The notes under the pieces: model-generated
What the model was told of the DNA's origin: nothing
Databases searched by the model: none
What the model saw: only the letters and a program-made list of their open reading frames with translations
Translations under genes and position numbers: made by a program
Shown: in pieces, positions 34,220-42,186 of the stretch
Position numbering within the stretch: the first letter of the stretch is position 1
How the letters are laid out: the number at the start of each line of letters is the position of its first letter
Assembly (NCBI RefSeq): GCF_015711645.1
Contig: NZ_JABTEX010000002.1
Span: 1,831,537 to 1,895,536, forward strand
Source of the DNA: Planomonospora sp. ID82291
GTDB lineage: Bacteria > Actinomycetota > Actinomycetes > Streptosporangiales > Streptosporangiaceae
Direction of reading: 5' to 3'
Length of the DNA stretch: 64,000 nucleotides

Positions 34220-34837
34220 GTGACCGATGTGAGAGTCTCCGTCATCTACTACTCCTCGACCGGCACCGTCCACGCGATGGCCAAGCGGCTGGCGAGCGCC
34301 GCGGAGACGGCGGGCGCGCAGGTCCGGCTCCGGCAGGTGCCCGAGCTGGCCCCGGAGGAGGCGATCGCCTCCAACGCGGCGTGGAGCCAGCACTTCGACG
34401 ACACCAAGAACGAGCCGAAGGCCGTGCCCGACGACCTCGTGGAGGCCGACGCGGTGCTGCTGGGCACGCCGACCCGCTACGGCAACATCTCCAGCCAGCT
34501 CAAGCAGTTCATCGACACCCTCGGGCCCCAGTGGTCGCAGGGCCTGCTGGCCGACAAGGTCTACGCCGGATTCACCGCGACCATGACCGCGCACGGCGGC
34601 CAGGAGTCCACCCTGCTGGCCCTCTACACCACCATCTACCACTTCGGCGGGCTGGTGGTGGCGCCCGGCTACACCGACCCGTCGAAGTTCGCCGACGGCA
34701 ACCCCTACGGCGTCTCCCACGTCACCGGCGGCACCAACAGCGACCCGCTGACCGACGTGCAGCACGCGGCCCTGGACCACATGGCCAGGCGGGTGGTGAC
34801 CATCGCCGGGCGGCTGAAGGCCGGAGCCGCGGCCTGA
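34220..34837 (+). CDS. wrbA: NAD(P)H:quinone oxidoreductase, WrbA type
   Basis: A 205-residue flavodoxin-like enzyme that reduces quinones by two electrons with FMN. Phosphate-binding loop YYSSTGTVHAMA, the conserved GTPTRYGN loop, and the WrbA-specific insert ending HVTGGTNSDP are all present. GTG start with GGGAG nearby. No operon partner; it stands between phoX and the lactonase-like gene. Confidence 0.93.
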   Translation: MTDVRVSVIYYSSTGTVHAMAKRLASAAETAGAQVRLRQVPELAPEEAIASNAAWSQHFDDTKNEPKAVPDDLVEADAVLLGTPTRYGNISSQLKQFIDTLGPQWSQGLLADKVYAGFTATMTAHGGQESTLLALYTTIYHFGGLVVAPGYTDPSKFADGNPYGVSHVTGGTNSDPLTDVQHAALDHMARRVVTIAGRLKAGAAA

Positions 34838-34909
34838 CCGGCGGGCCCCGCCGTACGCGACTGCGCTAAGGTCACGGACCGGTCAAGAGTCGATGACGGC
34901 GGGAGAATC

Positions 34910-35866
34910 ATGGCGGAGATCGCATACGTCGGCGGATACACCCCGGACACCGGGGGGTCGGGCGCCGGGATCGTCCTGATGGAGTTGGACGGCCCGACCG
35001 TGCGCGGCGCGACGGCGGCCTCAGGGCCGTCGTTCCTCGCCGCCCACCCCCGGCTCCCCGTGCTCTACGCGGTGGGAGAGGCCGAACGGGGCACCGTGGA
35101 GGTCTTCGCCCGGGGCGCGGACGGCGCGCTGTCGCCGCTCGGCGGCCGCTCCAGCGGGGGCTCCTTCCCCTGCCACCTGGCCGTGAACCCGGCGGGCACG
35201 CTGCTGGCGGTGGCCAACTACGGCGACGGCACGGTGAGCGTGCACGGCATCGACGAGGCGGGGCTGCTCACCACCGTGCAGGCCTTCCCCCACCGCGAGG
35301 GCTCCCACGCCCACCAGGCGACCTTCGCCTCCGACGGCGTGCTGTACGTGACCGACCTGGGCGCCGACGAGGTCCGCCGCTTCACGGTCGGGGACGGCCG
35401 CGAGGCGGCCCTCCACCCCGACGGCCCGGTACGGCTCGCGGCCGGCATGGGCCCGCGGCACCTGGCCCGCGCGGGGGACCGCTGGTACGTGGCCGGAGAA
35501 CTGGACGGCACGGTCCGCGCCTACGACTCCGGCTGGCGGGAGACCGCGGTGACCGCGGCCGGCGGTTCCGGGGCCGAGAACCACCCCTCCCACCTGGAGG
35601 TGCACGGACCGTTCGTCTACGTCGCCAACCGGGGGCCGGACACGATCGCGGTGCTGTCCGCGCCGGACCTGGAGAGGATCGCCGAGGTGCCCTGCGGGGG
35701 CGCCTGGCCGCGCCACTTCGCCGTCGTGCGCGACCGGATGTACGTGGCCAACCAGAACTCCGGCGGCGTCGCCGTACTGCCGCTGAAGGACGGGGTGCCG
35801 CAGGAGGCCGAGGCGGTCGTCGAGAGCGGCACGCCGTCCTGCGTGCTCCCGCCGGCGGGGGCGTGA
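34910..35866 (+). CDS. Lactonase family seven-bladed propeller protein
   Basis: A 318-residue cytosolic propeller of the YbhE/6-phosphogluconolactonase type: YVGGYT start, HPRLPVLYAV, CHLAVNPAGTLLAVANYGDG, HAHQATFASDG (metal-site histidine), GPRHLAR and ENHPSHLEVHGPFVYVANRG. It could hydrolyse 6-phosphogluconolactone in the pentose phosphate pathway, though no neighbouring pentose-phosphate gene supports this. TAAGGT (34867-34872) may be the -10 box; a GGGAG ribosome site precedes the ATG. Its stop lies inside a 27-base tandem repeat. Confidence 0.85.
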   Translation: MAEIAYVGGYTPDTGGSGAGIVLMELDGPTVRGATAASGPSFLAAHPRLPVLYAVGEAERGTVEVFARGADGALSPLGGRSSGGSFPCHLAVNPAGTLLAVANYGDGTVSVHGIDEAGLLTTVQAFPHREGSHAHQATFASDGVLYVTDLGADEVRRFTVGDGREAALHPDGPVRLAAGMGPRHLARAGDRWYVAGELDGTVRAYDSGWRETAVTAAGGSGAENHPSHLEVHGPFVYVANRGPDTIAVLSAPDLERIAEVPCGGAWPRHFAVVRDRMYVANQNSGGVAVLPLKDGVPQEAEAVVESGTPSCVLPPAGA

Positions 35867-35914
35867 GCGCCGCGACCCGGCGGCGGGGCGTGAGCGCCGC
35901 GACCCGGCGGCGGG
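35861..35914. repeat. 27-bp tandem repeat covering a stop codon
   Basis: Two perfect units (35861-35887, 35888-35914) beginning GCGTGAGCGCCGCGACCC. The TGA in the first unit is the stop codon of the lactonase-like gene. Confidence 0.92.
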
Positions 35915-36073
35915 CGGCGGGCGCCGTGCGGAGGCGGGGACGCGGCGGTTCCGGGCGGGCGGCGGGCGTCCGCCCGGGGTACGGGGGCCGAGGTCCCGGG
36001 ACGCAGGGGCCGAGGTCCCGGCGTGCGGGGGGCCGAGGTCCCGGGGCGGACGGCACGCGGGCGCCGGTGGTCG

Positions 36074-36089
36074 TTTGGTCTAGACCACT
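36074..36089. promoter_or_regulatory. DasR-like operator (dre) upstream of phosphofructokinase
   Basis: The 16-mer TTTGGTCTAGACCACT holds the 12-base perfect palindrome TGGTCTAGACCA (36076-36087), the core of the DasR response element known in Streptomyces; 14 of 16 positions fit the A(C/G)TGGTCTAGACCA(C/G)T consensus. It lies about 70 bases upstream of a TAGTCT box (36156-36161). DasR senses amino-sugar phosphates, so this would link N-acetylglucosamine use to glycolysis. The rest of the 330-base gap shows only GC-rich repeats. Confidence 0.75.
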
Positions 36090-36197
36090 GGGTCGCTCTG
36101 GGGGCAGAATGCCATGCGACGGCGGGGGAGACTCCGCCGATCGTGTGGGCCCGCTTAGTCTGGTCACATCACCTGAGAACGACCATCGGAGGATGTC

Positions 36198-37223
36198 ATG
36201 CGTATTGGAGTGCTGACCGGGGGCGGCGACTGCCCCGGTCTGAACGCCGTTATCCGCGCCGTCGTGCGCAAGGGAGCCGGCGTCTACGGCCACGAGTTCG
36301 TCGGATTCCGGGACGGCTGGCGCGGCCCGCTGGAGGGCGACACCATGCCGCTGGACATCCAGGCGGTACGGGGCATCCTGCCCCGGGGCGGCACGATCCT
36401 CGGTTCCTCGCGCACCAACCCGATCAAGATCGACGGCGGCGTCGAGAAGATCAAGGAGAACCTGGCCCAGACCGGGGTGGACGCCCTGGTCGCCATCGGC
36501 GGCGAGGACACCCTCGGGGTCGCCACGCAGCTCTTCGAGCGGGGCGTGAAGGTCGTCGGCGTGCCCAAGACGATCGACAACGACCTCAACGCCACCGACT
36601 ACACCTTCGGCTTCGACACCGCCGTCAACATCGCCGTCGAGGCGATCGACCGGCTGCACACCACCGCCGAGTCCCACCACCGCGCGCTGATCTGCGAGGT
36701 CATGGGCCGCCACGCGGGCTGGATCGCGCTGCACGCCGGCATGGCCGCGGGCGCCAACGTCATCCTCATCCCGGAGAAGCCGTTCGATATCGACCGGGTC
36801 TGCGCCTACGTCGAGTCCCGCTTCAAGACCCGCTACGCGCCGATCATCGTGGTCGCCGAGGGCGCCCACCCCGTCGAGGGGCAGATGGCGCTGCAGGCGG
36901 GCGAGCTGGACGCGTTCGGCCACGTCCGGCTGGGCGGCATCGGCGAGATGCTCGCCAAGGAGATCGAGAAGCGCACGGGCAAGGAGGCCCGCACCACCGT
37001 GCTGGGCCACATCCAGCGGGGCGGCACGCCCACGGCCTTCGACCGGGTGCTCGCCACCCGCTTCGGCCTGCAGGCCATCGACGCGGTGCACGACGGCGAG
37101 TTCGGCGTCATGGTCGCGCTGCGGGGCACGGACATCGTCCGCGTCCCCCTGCAGGAGGGCACCAGCGAGCTGAAGACCGTCCCGGCCGGCCGCTACGAGG
37201 AGGCCGAGGTCTTCTTCGGCTGA
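36198..37223 (+). CDS. pfkA: 6-phosphofructokinase with PPi-type active site
   Basis: A 341-residue group A phosphofructokinase. Motifs: GGGDCPGLNAVIR (phosphate loop), GGEDTLGVA (101-109), PKTIDNDL (123-130, catalytic Asp127), MGRHAGW. Residue 104 is Asp and 124 is Lys. Asp104 blocks ATP binding and, with Lys124, marks diphosphate-using enzymes; ATP enzymes have Gly104. So this is probably a reversible PPi-dependent enzyme like that of Amycolatopsis methanolica, rather than the ATP enzyme of Streptomyces. CGGAGGA ribosome site; a DasR-like site upstream; a strong terminator after. In Streptomyces a pfkA is likewise next to macS-macR. Confidence 0.93.
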   Translation: MRIGVLTGGGDCPGLNAVIRAVVRKGAGVYGHEFVGFRDGWRGPLEGDTMPLDIQAVRGILPRGGTILGSSRTNPIKIDGGVEKIKENLAQTGVDALVAIGGEDTLGVATQLFERGVKVVGVPKTIDNDLNATDYTFGFDTAVNIAVEAIDRLHTTAESHHRALICEVMGRHAGWIALHAGMAAGANVILIPEKPFDIDRVCAYVESRFKTRYAPIIVVAEGAHPVEGQMALQAGELDAFGHVRLGGIGEMLAKEIEKRTGKEARTTVLGHIQRGGTPTAFDRVLATRFGLQAIDAVHDGEFGVMVALRGTDIVRVPLQEGTSELKTVPAGRYEEAEVFFG

Positions 37224-37262
37224 TCCCTCCCGGCCGGAGTCCGCTCCGGCGGGGCTCTGGGA

Positions 37263-37294
37263 ACGCGCGGTCCGCGGCGACGCGGGCCGCGCGT
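37263..37294 (+). terminator. Terminator after pfkA
   Basis: A 14-bp stem (ACGCGCGGTCCGCG at 37263-37276 with 37281-37294, one G-U pair), GCGA loop, then CCTGCTTT. A weaker 7-bp hairpin precedes it at 37233-37250. Confidence 0.75.
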
Positions 37295-37345
37295 CCTGCT
37301 TTCCGCCGGCGGGGCGGCGCCGGCCGGTGCGGATAGGGTCGCCCC

Positions 37346-38470
37346 GTGACGGGAATCGAGGGGTCGTTCTGGCGGACGGTCGCGGTCTTCCGCGTGGCCT
37401 CCCTCGCCTACGCGGCGCTCCTGCTCGTCCGCGCCGGCGGCTACGCGCACCCGGCGGCCGGCTGGACGGTGATCGCGGTCATGACCCTGTGGACCGTGGT
37501 GACGATCTTCGCCTACTCCGTCGAGGAGCTCCGCGGCCGGCCGCTGCTCGCCGCCGACCTGGCCGTGACCGTCGGCTGCCTGCTGAGCACGCCCGCGGTC
37601 CAGGGCCCGCACCAGCAGGGCGGCATGCCGATCACCGCCACCTGGATGGGCGGCGCCGTACTGGCCTGGGGCGTGCACGGCGGGCGCCGGGCCGGAGCCG
37701 CGGCCGCGGCGACCGTCTCGCTGGCCGACCTGTGGACGCGCGGCGTGTTCGGCTCCGGCGCCGGGGACCTGCCGGTCAACGGGACGGTGCTGCTCTTCCT
37801 GGCGGGCGTGCTGGTCGGGCACGTCGCGCGGCTCGCCCGGCAGGCCGAGGCCCGCATGCAGCGGGCGATCGAGCTGGAGGCGGCCGGCCGGGAGCGGGAG
37901 CGGCTCGCCCGCGGGATCCACGACTCCGTGCTCCAGGTCCTCGCGCTGGTCCAGCGGCGCGGCCTGCGGCTCGGCGGGGAGGCGGCGGAGCTGGGCAGGC
38001 TCGCCGGGGAGCAGGAGGCCGCCCTGCGGGAACTGGTCAGGCTCCGCCCGGAGCCGCCCGCGGCGGGCGCCGCCGACCTGGGCGCCCTGCTGCGGGCGTA
38101 CTCCTCGGGCACGGTGACCGTCTCCACCCCCGCCACCCCGCTGACGCTGCCCGTGCGGACCGCCGAGGAGATGGCCGCCGCGGCGGGGGCGGCCCTGGAC
38201 AACGTGGCGCGGCACTGCGGGGCGCGGGCCCCCGCCTGGGTCTTCGCCGAGGAGGAGGGCGGGACGGTCACCGTGACGGTCCGCGACGAGGGGCCGGGCA
38301 TCCCCGCCGGCCGCCTGGAGCAGGCCGAGGCCGAGGGGCGGCTCGGCGTCGCCCAGTCGATCCGGGGCCGGATCGCCGACCTGGGCGGGACGGTCACGGT
38401 GGCCTCCGGCCCGGGGCGCGGCACCGAGATCGAGATGTCCGTCCCGGTCAGGACGTCGGCGACGGGCTGA
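37346..38470 (+). CDS. macS: Sensor histidine kinase, MacS-like
   Basis: A 374-residue kinase with about five or six membrane segments (residues 15-170) and a short cytoplasmic kinase core. The phosphorylated histidine is in ARGIHDSVLQVLALV; the N-box is reduced (GAALDNVARH), G1 is RDEGPGI. Position after pfkA and before a NarL regulator matches macS of Streptomyces, whose system controls membrane and lipoprotein genes and development. The GTG start is six bases after a TAGGGT box (37334-37339): leaderless. Its last 23 bases overlap the convergent lipoprotein gene, and its stop lies in a 24-base repeat. Confidence 0.83.
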   Translation: MTGIEGSFWRTVAVFRVASLAYAALLLVRAGGYAHPAAGWTVIAVMTLWTVVTIFAYSVEELRGRPLLAADLAVTVGCLLSTPAVQGPHQQGGMPITATWMGGAVLAWGVHGGRRAGAAAAATVSLADLWTRGVFGSGAGDLPVNGTVLLFLAGVLVGHVARLARQAEARMQRAIELEAAGRERERLARGIHDSVLQVLALVQRRGLRLGGEAAELGRLAGEQEAALRELVRLRPEPPAAGAADLGALLRAYSSGTVTVSTPATPLTLPVRTAEEMAAAAGAALDNVARHCGARAPAWVFAEEEGGTVTVTVRDEGPGIPAGRLEQAEAEGRLGVAQSIRGRIADLGGTVTVASGPGRGTEIEMSVPVRTSATG

Positions 38471-39077
38471 GCGGAGCGGTCGGCGACGGGCCGGCCGGAG
38501 CGGTGGGCGACGGGCCGGTCGGGGCTCCGGGGGTGGGATTGAGCGGAGAGGTCGGGGACGGGGCCGCCGGAGCCGAGGGCCAGGGGGAGAGCGTGGTCCG
38601 CCACTCGGTCGCCGGCATCACCGGAACCTCCAACCGGGCCGTCCCGGCCTGCTGGAAGCGCAGTTCCACGGTGACGAAGCCGCCGCCCGGCAGCCGCCGG
38701 CTCGATCCCGTCAGCAGGGCCATGGGCACCGGGCCGGAGCCGACGGGCTGCCGGACCGGCAGGTCGACGCCGCCGCCGGGGATCTCCGCCCCCTGGAAGG
38801 CGCCCGGCGCGCCGACCGCGACGAGCCGGTCGGGAGCGGTCCGGTTGTTGATCAGGACCATGTGCAGCGGGGCGCCGGACCCGGCGGCCAGCGGTTCGCC
38901 GGCGGAGCCGCCCATGACGATGACGTTCCTGATCACGATGCCGGCCTGGAACCCGTTCCCGCCGTCGTTCGGGGCCATCTCCTCCTGGCCGATCTCCGGC
39001 GCGAGCCGTTCGTTGCCGCAGGAACAGGCGGCCAGGGCCAGCGCGGCCACCAGCACCATCCTGAAACGTCGTGTCAT
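38448..39077 (-). CDS. Lipoprotein with DUF461/PCuAC-like domain
   Basis: A 209-residue lipoprotein: signal peptide and lipobox LAAC (residues 14-18 region ALALAACSC). The mature domain has the fold pattern of copper-chaperone-like DUF461 proteins (GIVIRNVIVMGG, LHMVLINNR, VDLPV, VTVELRFQQAGTARLEVPV) but lacks the Met/His copper ligands, so a metal role is doubtful. The last 45 residues are a Pro/Ser/Thr tail from 24-base repeats. It lies between macS and macR on the opposite strand and is a natural candidate target of MacR, which in Streptomyces regulates lipoproteins. GGGAGGAG ribosome site. Confidence 0.78.
   Translation of the reverse strand: MTRRFRMVLVAALALAACSCGNERLAPEIGQEEMAPNDGGNGFQAGIVIRNVIVMGGSAGEPLAAGSGAPLHMVLINNRTAPDRLVAVGAPGAFQGAEIPGGGVDLPVRQPVGSGPVPMALLTGSSRRLPGGGFVTVELRFQQAGTARLEVPVMPATEWRTTLSPWPSAPAAPSPTSPLNPTPGAPTGPSPTAPAGPSPTAPLSPSPTS
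38455..38502. repeat. 24-bp repeat shared by macS end and lipoprotein tail
   Basis: Two similar 24-base units (38455-38478, 38479-38502) beginning GTCGGCGACGGGC, with a third diverged copy. The macS TGA (38468-38470) lies in the first; the same bases encode the lipoprotein's SPTAP-type tail on the other strand. Confidence 0.85.
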
Positions 39078-39266
39078 GTGTCACTCCTCCCGGCTCGTCC
39101 GGATCCATCTCCGGCTTCCGTGGAGGGGTATCCCGCCCGTGGTCCATTTTTTCGCCATCCGTCCGGCTTTCCGGGGCGGCGGCGGACGGACGACGGCGTG
39201 GGCGGCCGGGCGGGCGGGCGGCCGGGCGGCCCGGTCCTGCGGGGCGGCGGGTAATAGGCTGGCCGG

Positions 39267-39905
39267 ATGCGGGTGATGGTGGTGGACGACCATCCGATGT
39301 GGCGGGACGCGGTGGCGCGGGACCTGGCCGAGGCCGGCTACGAGGTGGTGGCCGTGGTCGGCGAGGGGCGGCAGGCGCTCCGGGTGGCCGCGGCCGTGCG
39401 GCCCGAGGTGGTCGTGCTGGACCTGCGGCTGCCCGACCTGTCCGGGGTGGAGGTGGCCAGAGGGCTGGCCGCGGCGGACGCGGCGCCCCGGGTGCTGGTG
39501 CTGTCGGCCAGCGGCGAGCAGGACGACGTGCTGGAGGCGGTCAAGGCGGGCGCGTCCGGCTACCTGCTGAAGTCGTCGAGCAGGGAGGAGTTCCTCGACG
39601 CCGTCCGGCGCACCGCCGAGGGCGATGCGGTCTTCACCCCCGGCCTGGCCGGCCTGGTCCTGGGGGAGTACCGCCGGCTGGCCGCCCAGCCCGTCCCGGC
39701 GCAGGGGCCGCGCCTGACCGAGCGGGAGACCGAGGTGCTGCGCCTGGTGGCCAAGGGACTGTCCTACCGGCAGATCGCCGAGCGGCTCGTGCTCTCCCAC
39801 CGGACGGTGCAGAACCACGTGCAGAACACGTTGAACAAGCTCCAGCTCCACAACCGCGCCGAACTCGTCCGCTACGCCATCGAGCAGGGCATCGACGGGT
39901 CGTAG
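39267..39905 (+). CDS. macR: Response regulator, MacR-like (NarL family)
   Basis: A 212-residue regulator: receiver domain with VVDDHPMW, the phosphorylated aspartate in VVVLDLRLPD and lysine in YLLKSSS; LuxR-type helix-turn-helix LTERETEVLRLVAKGLSYRQIA with HRTVQNHVQ recognition helix. Presumed partner of the kinase at 37346 despite the lipoprotein between them. TAGGCT (39255-39260) stands six bases before the ATG: leaderless. Gap to the lipoprotein start is 189 bases and serves as a divergent promoter region. Confidence 0.86.
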   Translation: MRVMVVDDHPMWRDAVARDLAEAGYEVVAVVGEGRQALRVAAAVRPEVVVLDLRLPDLSGVEVARGLAAADAAPRVLVLSASGEQDDVLEAVKAGASGYLLKSSSREEFLDAVRRTAEGDAVFTPGLAGLVLGEYRRLAAQPVPAQGPRLTERETEVLRLVAKGLSYRQIAERLVLSHRTVQNHVQNTLNKLQLHNRAELVRYAIEQGIDGS

Positions 39906-40011
39906 GCGGGACTAAAGTGGCCCCGGCGCGGCGTTGCCTGTGGGCGGCGGCACGCGACACCCGGCGGTCGCCCCGCGACCCTTCCCCCGACGCTCCACCG
40001 GAGGTTCCACC

Positions 40012-41214
40012 ATGGCCGTGTCCGCACTGGGCGAGCCCTGCGTTCTGCTCAAGCTGGGCGAGGTCGTCCTGAAGGGAGACAACCGCGAGGTCTTCGAGCA
40101 GCGCTTGCAGGCCAACATCAGGGCGGCCCTGAAGGAGTTCGGCTTCAAGGTGGACGTGCGGCAGCGCCACGGCGTCATCGCGCTGTTCCTGCCCGAGGGG
40201 ACGGACGTCGAGACCGCCGACGCGGTCGCCGAGCGGGTCTCCTACGTGCCCGGTCTGGTCTGGATCCACCGCGCCTGGCGGGTCGCCAAGGACCCGGACG
40301 CGGTGCTCAAGGCCGCGATCGAGCTGCTCGCCGACCGCGAGGACGTCAAGCGCGGCGTCTCCTTCGCGGTGCGCTCCCGCCGCCGCGACAAGCGCTTCCC
40401 GCTGACCTCGATGCAGCTCGACCGCACGGTCGGCGGCGAGCTCAACGACATCTACGGCCTCCCGGTGGACCTGAAGAACCCCGAGCTGGTCGTCTCCATC
40501 GAGGTGGACCGCGACGAGGTCTTCGTGCACACCGACGGGCTGCCCGGACAGGGCGGCCTGCCGGTCGGCTCCAGCGGGCGGGGCCTGGTCCTGATGTCCG
40601 GCGGCATCGACTCCCCGGTCGCCGCCTACCGGATGATGCGCCGCGGCCTGCGGGTGGACTTCCTGCACTTCTCCGGCATCCCCTTCACCACCTCCGAGTC
40701 CATCTACAAGGCGTACGCGCTGGTGCGCGCCCTGGACCGGTTCCAGGGCCGGTCCCGCCTGTGGGTGGTGCCGTTCGGCAAGGCGCAGCAGTCCATCAAG
40801 GCCTCCGGTCAGGACCGCCTGGCGGTCGTCGCCCAGCGCCGCCTGATGCTGAAGACCGCCGAGGAGGTGGCCCACCGCCTCCGCGCCGGGGCGCTGGTCA
40901 CCGGCGACTCCCTGGGCCAGGTCTCCTCCCAGACGTTGCAGAACATCACCGCCCAGGACGACGCGGTGGACCTGCCGATCCTGCGCCCGCTGATCGGCCT
41001 CGACAAGACCGAGATCATGGCGGAGGCCCGCCGTATCGGCACCCTGGCGATCTCCGAGCTCCCCGACGAGGACTGCTGCACGCTGCTGGCGCCCCGCCGG
41101 GCCGAGACGGCCGCCAAGATCGCCGATCTGAAGCAGATCGAGAAGCGCCTCGACGCCGAGGAGCTCGCCGTGCAGCTGGCCGACTCGCTGCAGGAGTACA
41201 AGCTGGAGGGATGA
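40012..41214 (+). CDS. thiI: tRNA 4-thiouridine synthase ThiI
   Basis: A 400-residue sulfurtransferase: N-terminal ferredoxin-like and THUMP domains (about 1-170) and a PP-loop ATPase (LMSGGIDSPVAAYRMM at about residue 198). It activates U8 of tRNA for thiolation; in some bacteria it also supplies sulfur for thiazole synthesis. The C-terminal rhodanese domain found in E. coli is absent, so sulfur must come straight from a cysteine desulfurase or another carrier. CGGAGG ribosome site before the ATG. Thiamine genes lie 13 kb away, not in an operon. The stop codon is at the edge of a 12-base repeat. Confidence 0.93.
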   Translation: MAVSALGEPCVLLKLGEVVLKGDNREVFEQRLQANIRAALKEFGFKVDVRQRHGVIALFLPEGTDVETADAVAERVSYVPGLVWIHRAWRVAKDPDAVLKAAIELLADREDVKRGVSFAVRSRRRDKRFPLTSMQLDRTVGGELNDIYGLPVDLKNPELVVSIEVDRDEVFVHTDGLPGQGGLPVGSSGRGLVLMSGGIDSPVAAYRMMRRGLRVDFLHFSGIPFTTSESIYKAYALVRALDRFQGRSRLWVVPFGKAQQSIKASGQDRLAVVAQRRLMLKTAEEVAHRLRAGALVTGDSLGQVSSQTLQNITAQDDAVDLPILRPLIGLDKTEIMAEARRIGTLAISELPDEDCCTLLAPRRAETAAKIADLKQIEKRLDAEELAVQLADSLQEYKLEG

Positions 41215-41245
41215 CGGCCCGGACGGCGGCCCGGACGGCGGCCCG
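41213..41245. repeat. 12-bp tandem repeat over the thiI stop
   Basis: Two perfect GACGGCGGCCCG-type units (41222-41233, 41234-41245) and a shortened unit overlapping the thiI TGA. Confidence 0.85.
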
Positions 41246-41251
41246 GCGCCG

Positions 41252-41536
41252 TCAGTCGACCTTGAAGGGGTCGTGTTCGGCCAGGAGCTTCTCCAGCCGG
41301 GCCTGGTCGACCCGGGTGGTGACCTCGGAGAGCTCCTGGCGGTCACGCACGCATTTGGCCAGGGTGAAGGTCGAGGTCACCACGTACAGGACGCCGATGG
41401 CCAGGAAGGCGCGGACCCAGGCGTCCACCGGCAGGTAGACCAGGCCGATGGCGACGGCGGAGACGGACACGCCGAAGGACAGGACCGCCTGGACGTAGAA
41501 GGCGCCGGTGTTCCTGGGCTGGATCGCTTTCGTCAT
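41252..41536 (-). CDS. YiaA/YiaB-family two-helix membrane protein
   Basis: A 94-residue protein with two hydrophobic helices (QAVLSFGVSVSAVAIGLVYL and VRAFLAIGVLYVVTSTFTLA) and the conserved KCVRDRQE after the second, the YiaA/B pattern. Function unknown. ATG at 41536. An inverted repeat, TACTCA (41583-41588) and TGAGTA (41597-41602), lies 50 bases upstream and may be an operator. Confidence 0.82.
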   Translation of the reverse strand: MTKAIQPRNTGAFYVQAVLSFGVSVSAVAIGLVYLPVDAWVRAFLAIGVLYVVTSTFTLAKCVRDRQELSEVTTRVDQARLEKLLAEHDPFKVD

Positions 41537-41736
41537 GCCGCCCAGGATCCGGCGCCGGGAGGGGGCGGCGCGTCCGTGCGGATACTCAGCCGTCCGTGAG
41601 TACGTACGGTGGTCCGCACCGCGGCGCCGGGCGCGGCCGGACGGCGCCGGGCGGCGGGGCAGGGGCGGGGCGCAGGGCGAGGCCCCGTCCGGTGCGGACG
41701 GGGCCTCGCCTGCGTGCCGTACGGAGAACCGCCGGT

Positions 41737-41994
41737 CTACCACAGGCCGTAGAGGCCACCGCCGCCGGTGCCGGTGCACAGGTTGGTGCTGCCGGCGCCC
41801 TGCGGGCCGGCGGCCGCCTGGCTGGCGTTGTAGTAGGAGTTGCCGAAGCCGCCGTAGCCGAAGCCGCCGAAGCCGCCGTAGCCGCCGCAGCCGCCGGTCG
41901 GGTAGCCGCCGGCCAGGGCGGCGGAGGCGGCGGAGAGCACCAGCGCGGTCGCGGCGACACCGGTGAGCACGAGGCGAGACAGGGTCTTGCTCAT
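41737..41994 (-). CDS. Small secreted Gly/Tyr-rich protein
   Basis: An 85-residue protein: signal peptide of about 27 residues (MSKTLSRLVLTGVAATAL, cleavage after ALA) and a mature chain rich in Gly, Tyr and Phe (GYGGFGGFGYGGFG) with two cysteines (GGCGGY and NLCTG) that could pair. It is not a chaplin or rodlin by motif. Composition suggests a surface-active or structural wall-associated peptide. AAAGGAAA ribosome site; a long (100 base or more) AT-richer leader region upstream hints at developmental control. Unrecognised family. Confidence 0.75.
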   Translation of the reverse strand: MSKTLSRLVLTGVAATALVLSAASAALAGGYPTGGCGGYGGFGGFGYGGFGNSYYNASQAAAGPQGAGSTNLCTGTGGGGLYGLW

Positions 41995-42109
41995 GGAACT
42001 GGGTTTCCTTTCTCCGTCCGGCCCACCGTGGACCGGAACTCGATCGTCTCCGGCTCCGCTCCGCCGTGCGGCGGAGCGGAGCCGGTCCCGGAACCTCAAT
42101 ACCCGCGAC

Positions 42110-42186
42110 TCACCTCTTGAACACATATAGTCACTGATCGACTACTAATAGTGAATAAATGTCGTGCGAGGTGAAAAATCACCTCG
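42110..42186. promoter_or_regulatory. AT-rich divergent promoter region with palindrome
   Basis: One of the AT-richest patches of the window. It holds a perfect hairpin (CGAGGTGA, AAAA, TCACCTCG; 42167-42186), TCACT (42131-42135) facing AGTGA (42150-42154) and TATAG/TAATAG words, between the small secreted protein and the oxidoreductase gene. Likely regulator binding site(s); the half-sites resemble BldD-type AGTGA/TCAC words, but this is not decisive. No gene seen in 42187-42488. Confidence 0.5.

Noticed and set aside
41583..41603. TACTCA and TGAGTAC as a MacR site before the YiaA/B gene
   Set aside because: As I recall it the MacR motif is TGAGTAC-N2-GTACTCA; here the half-sites are in the opposite order and eight bases apart.
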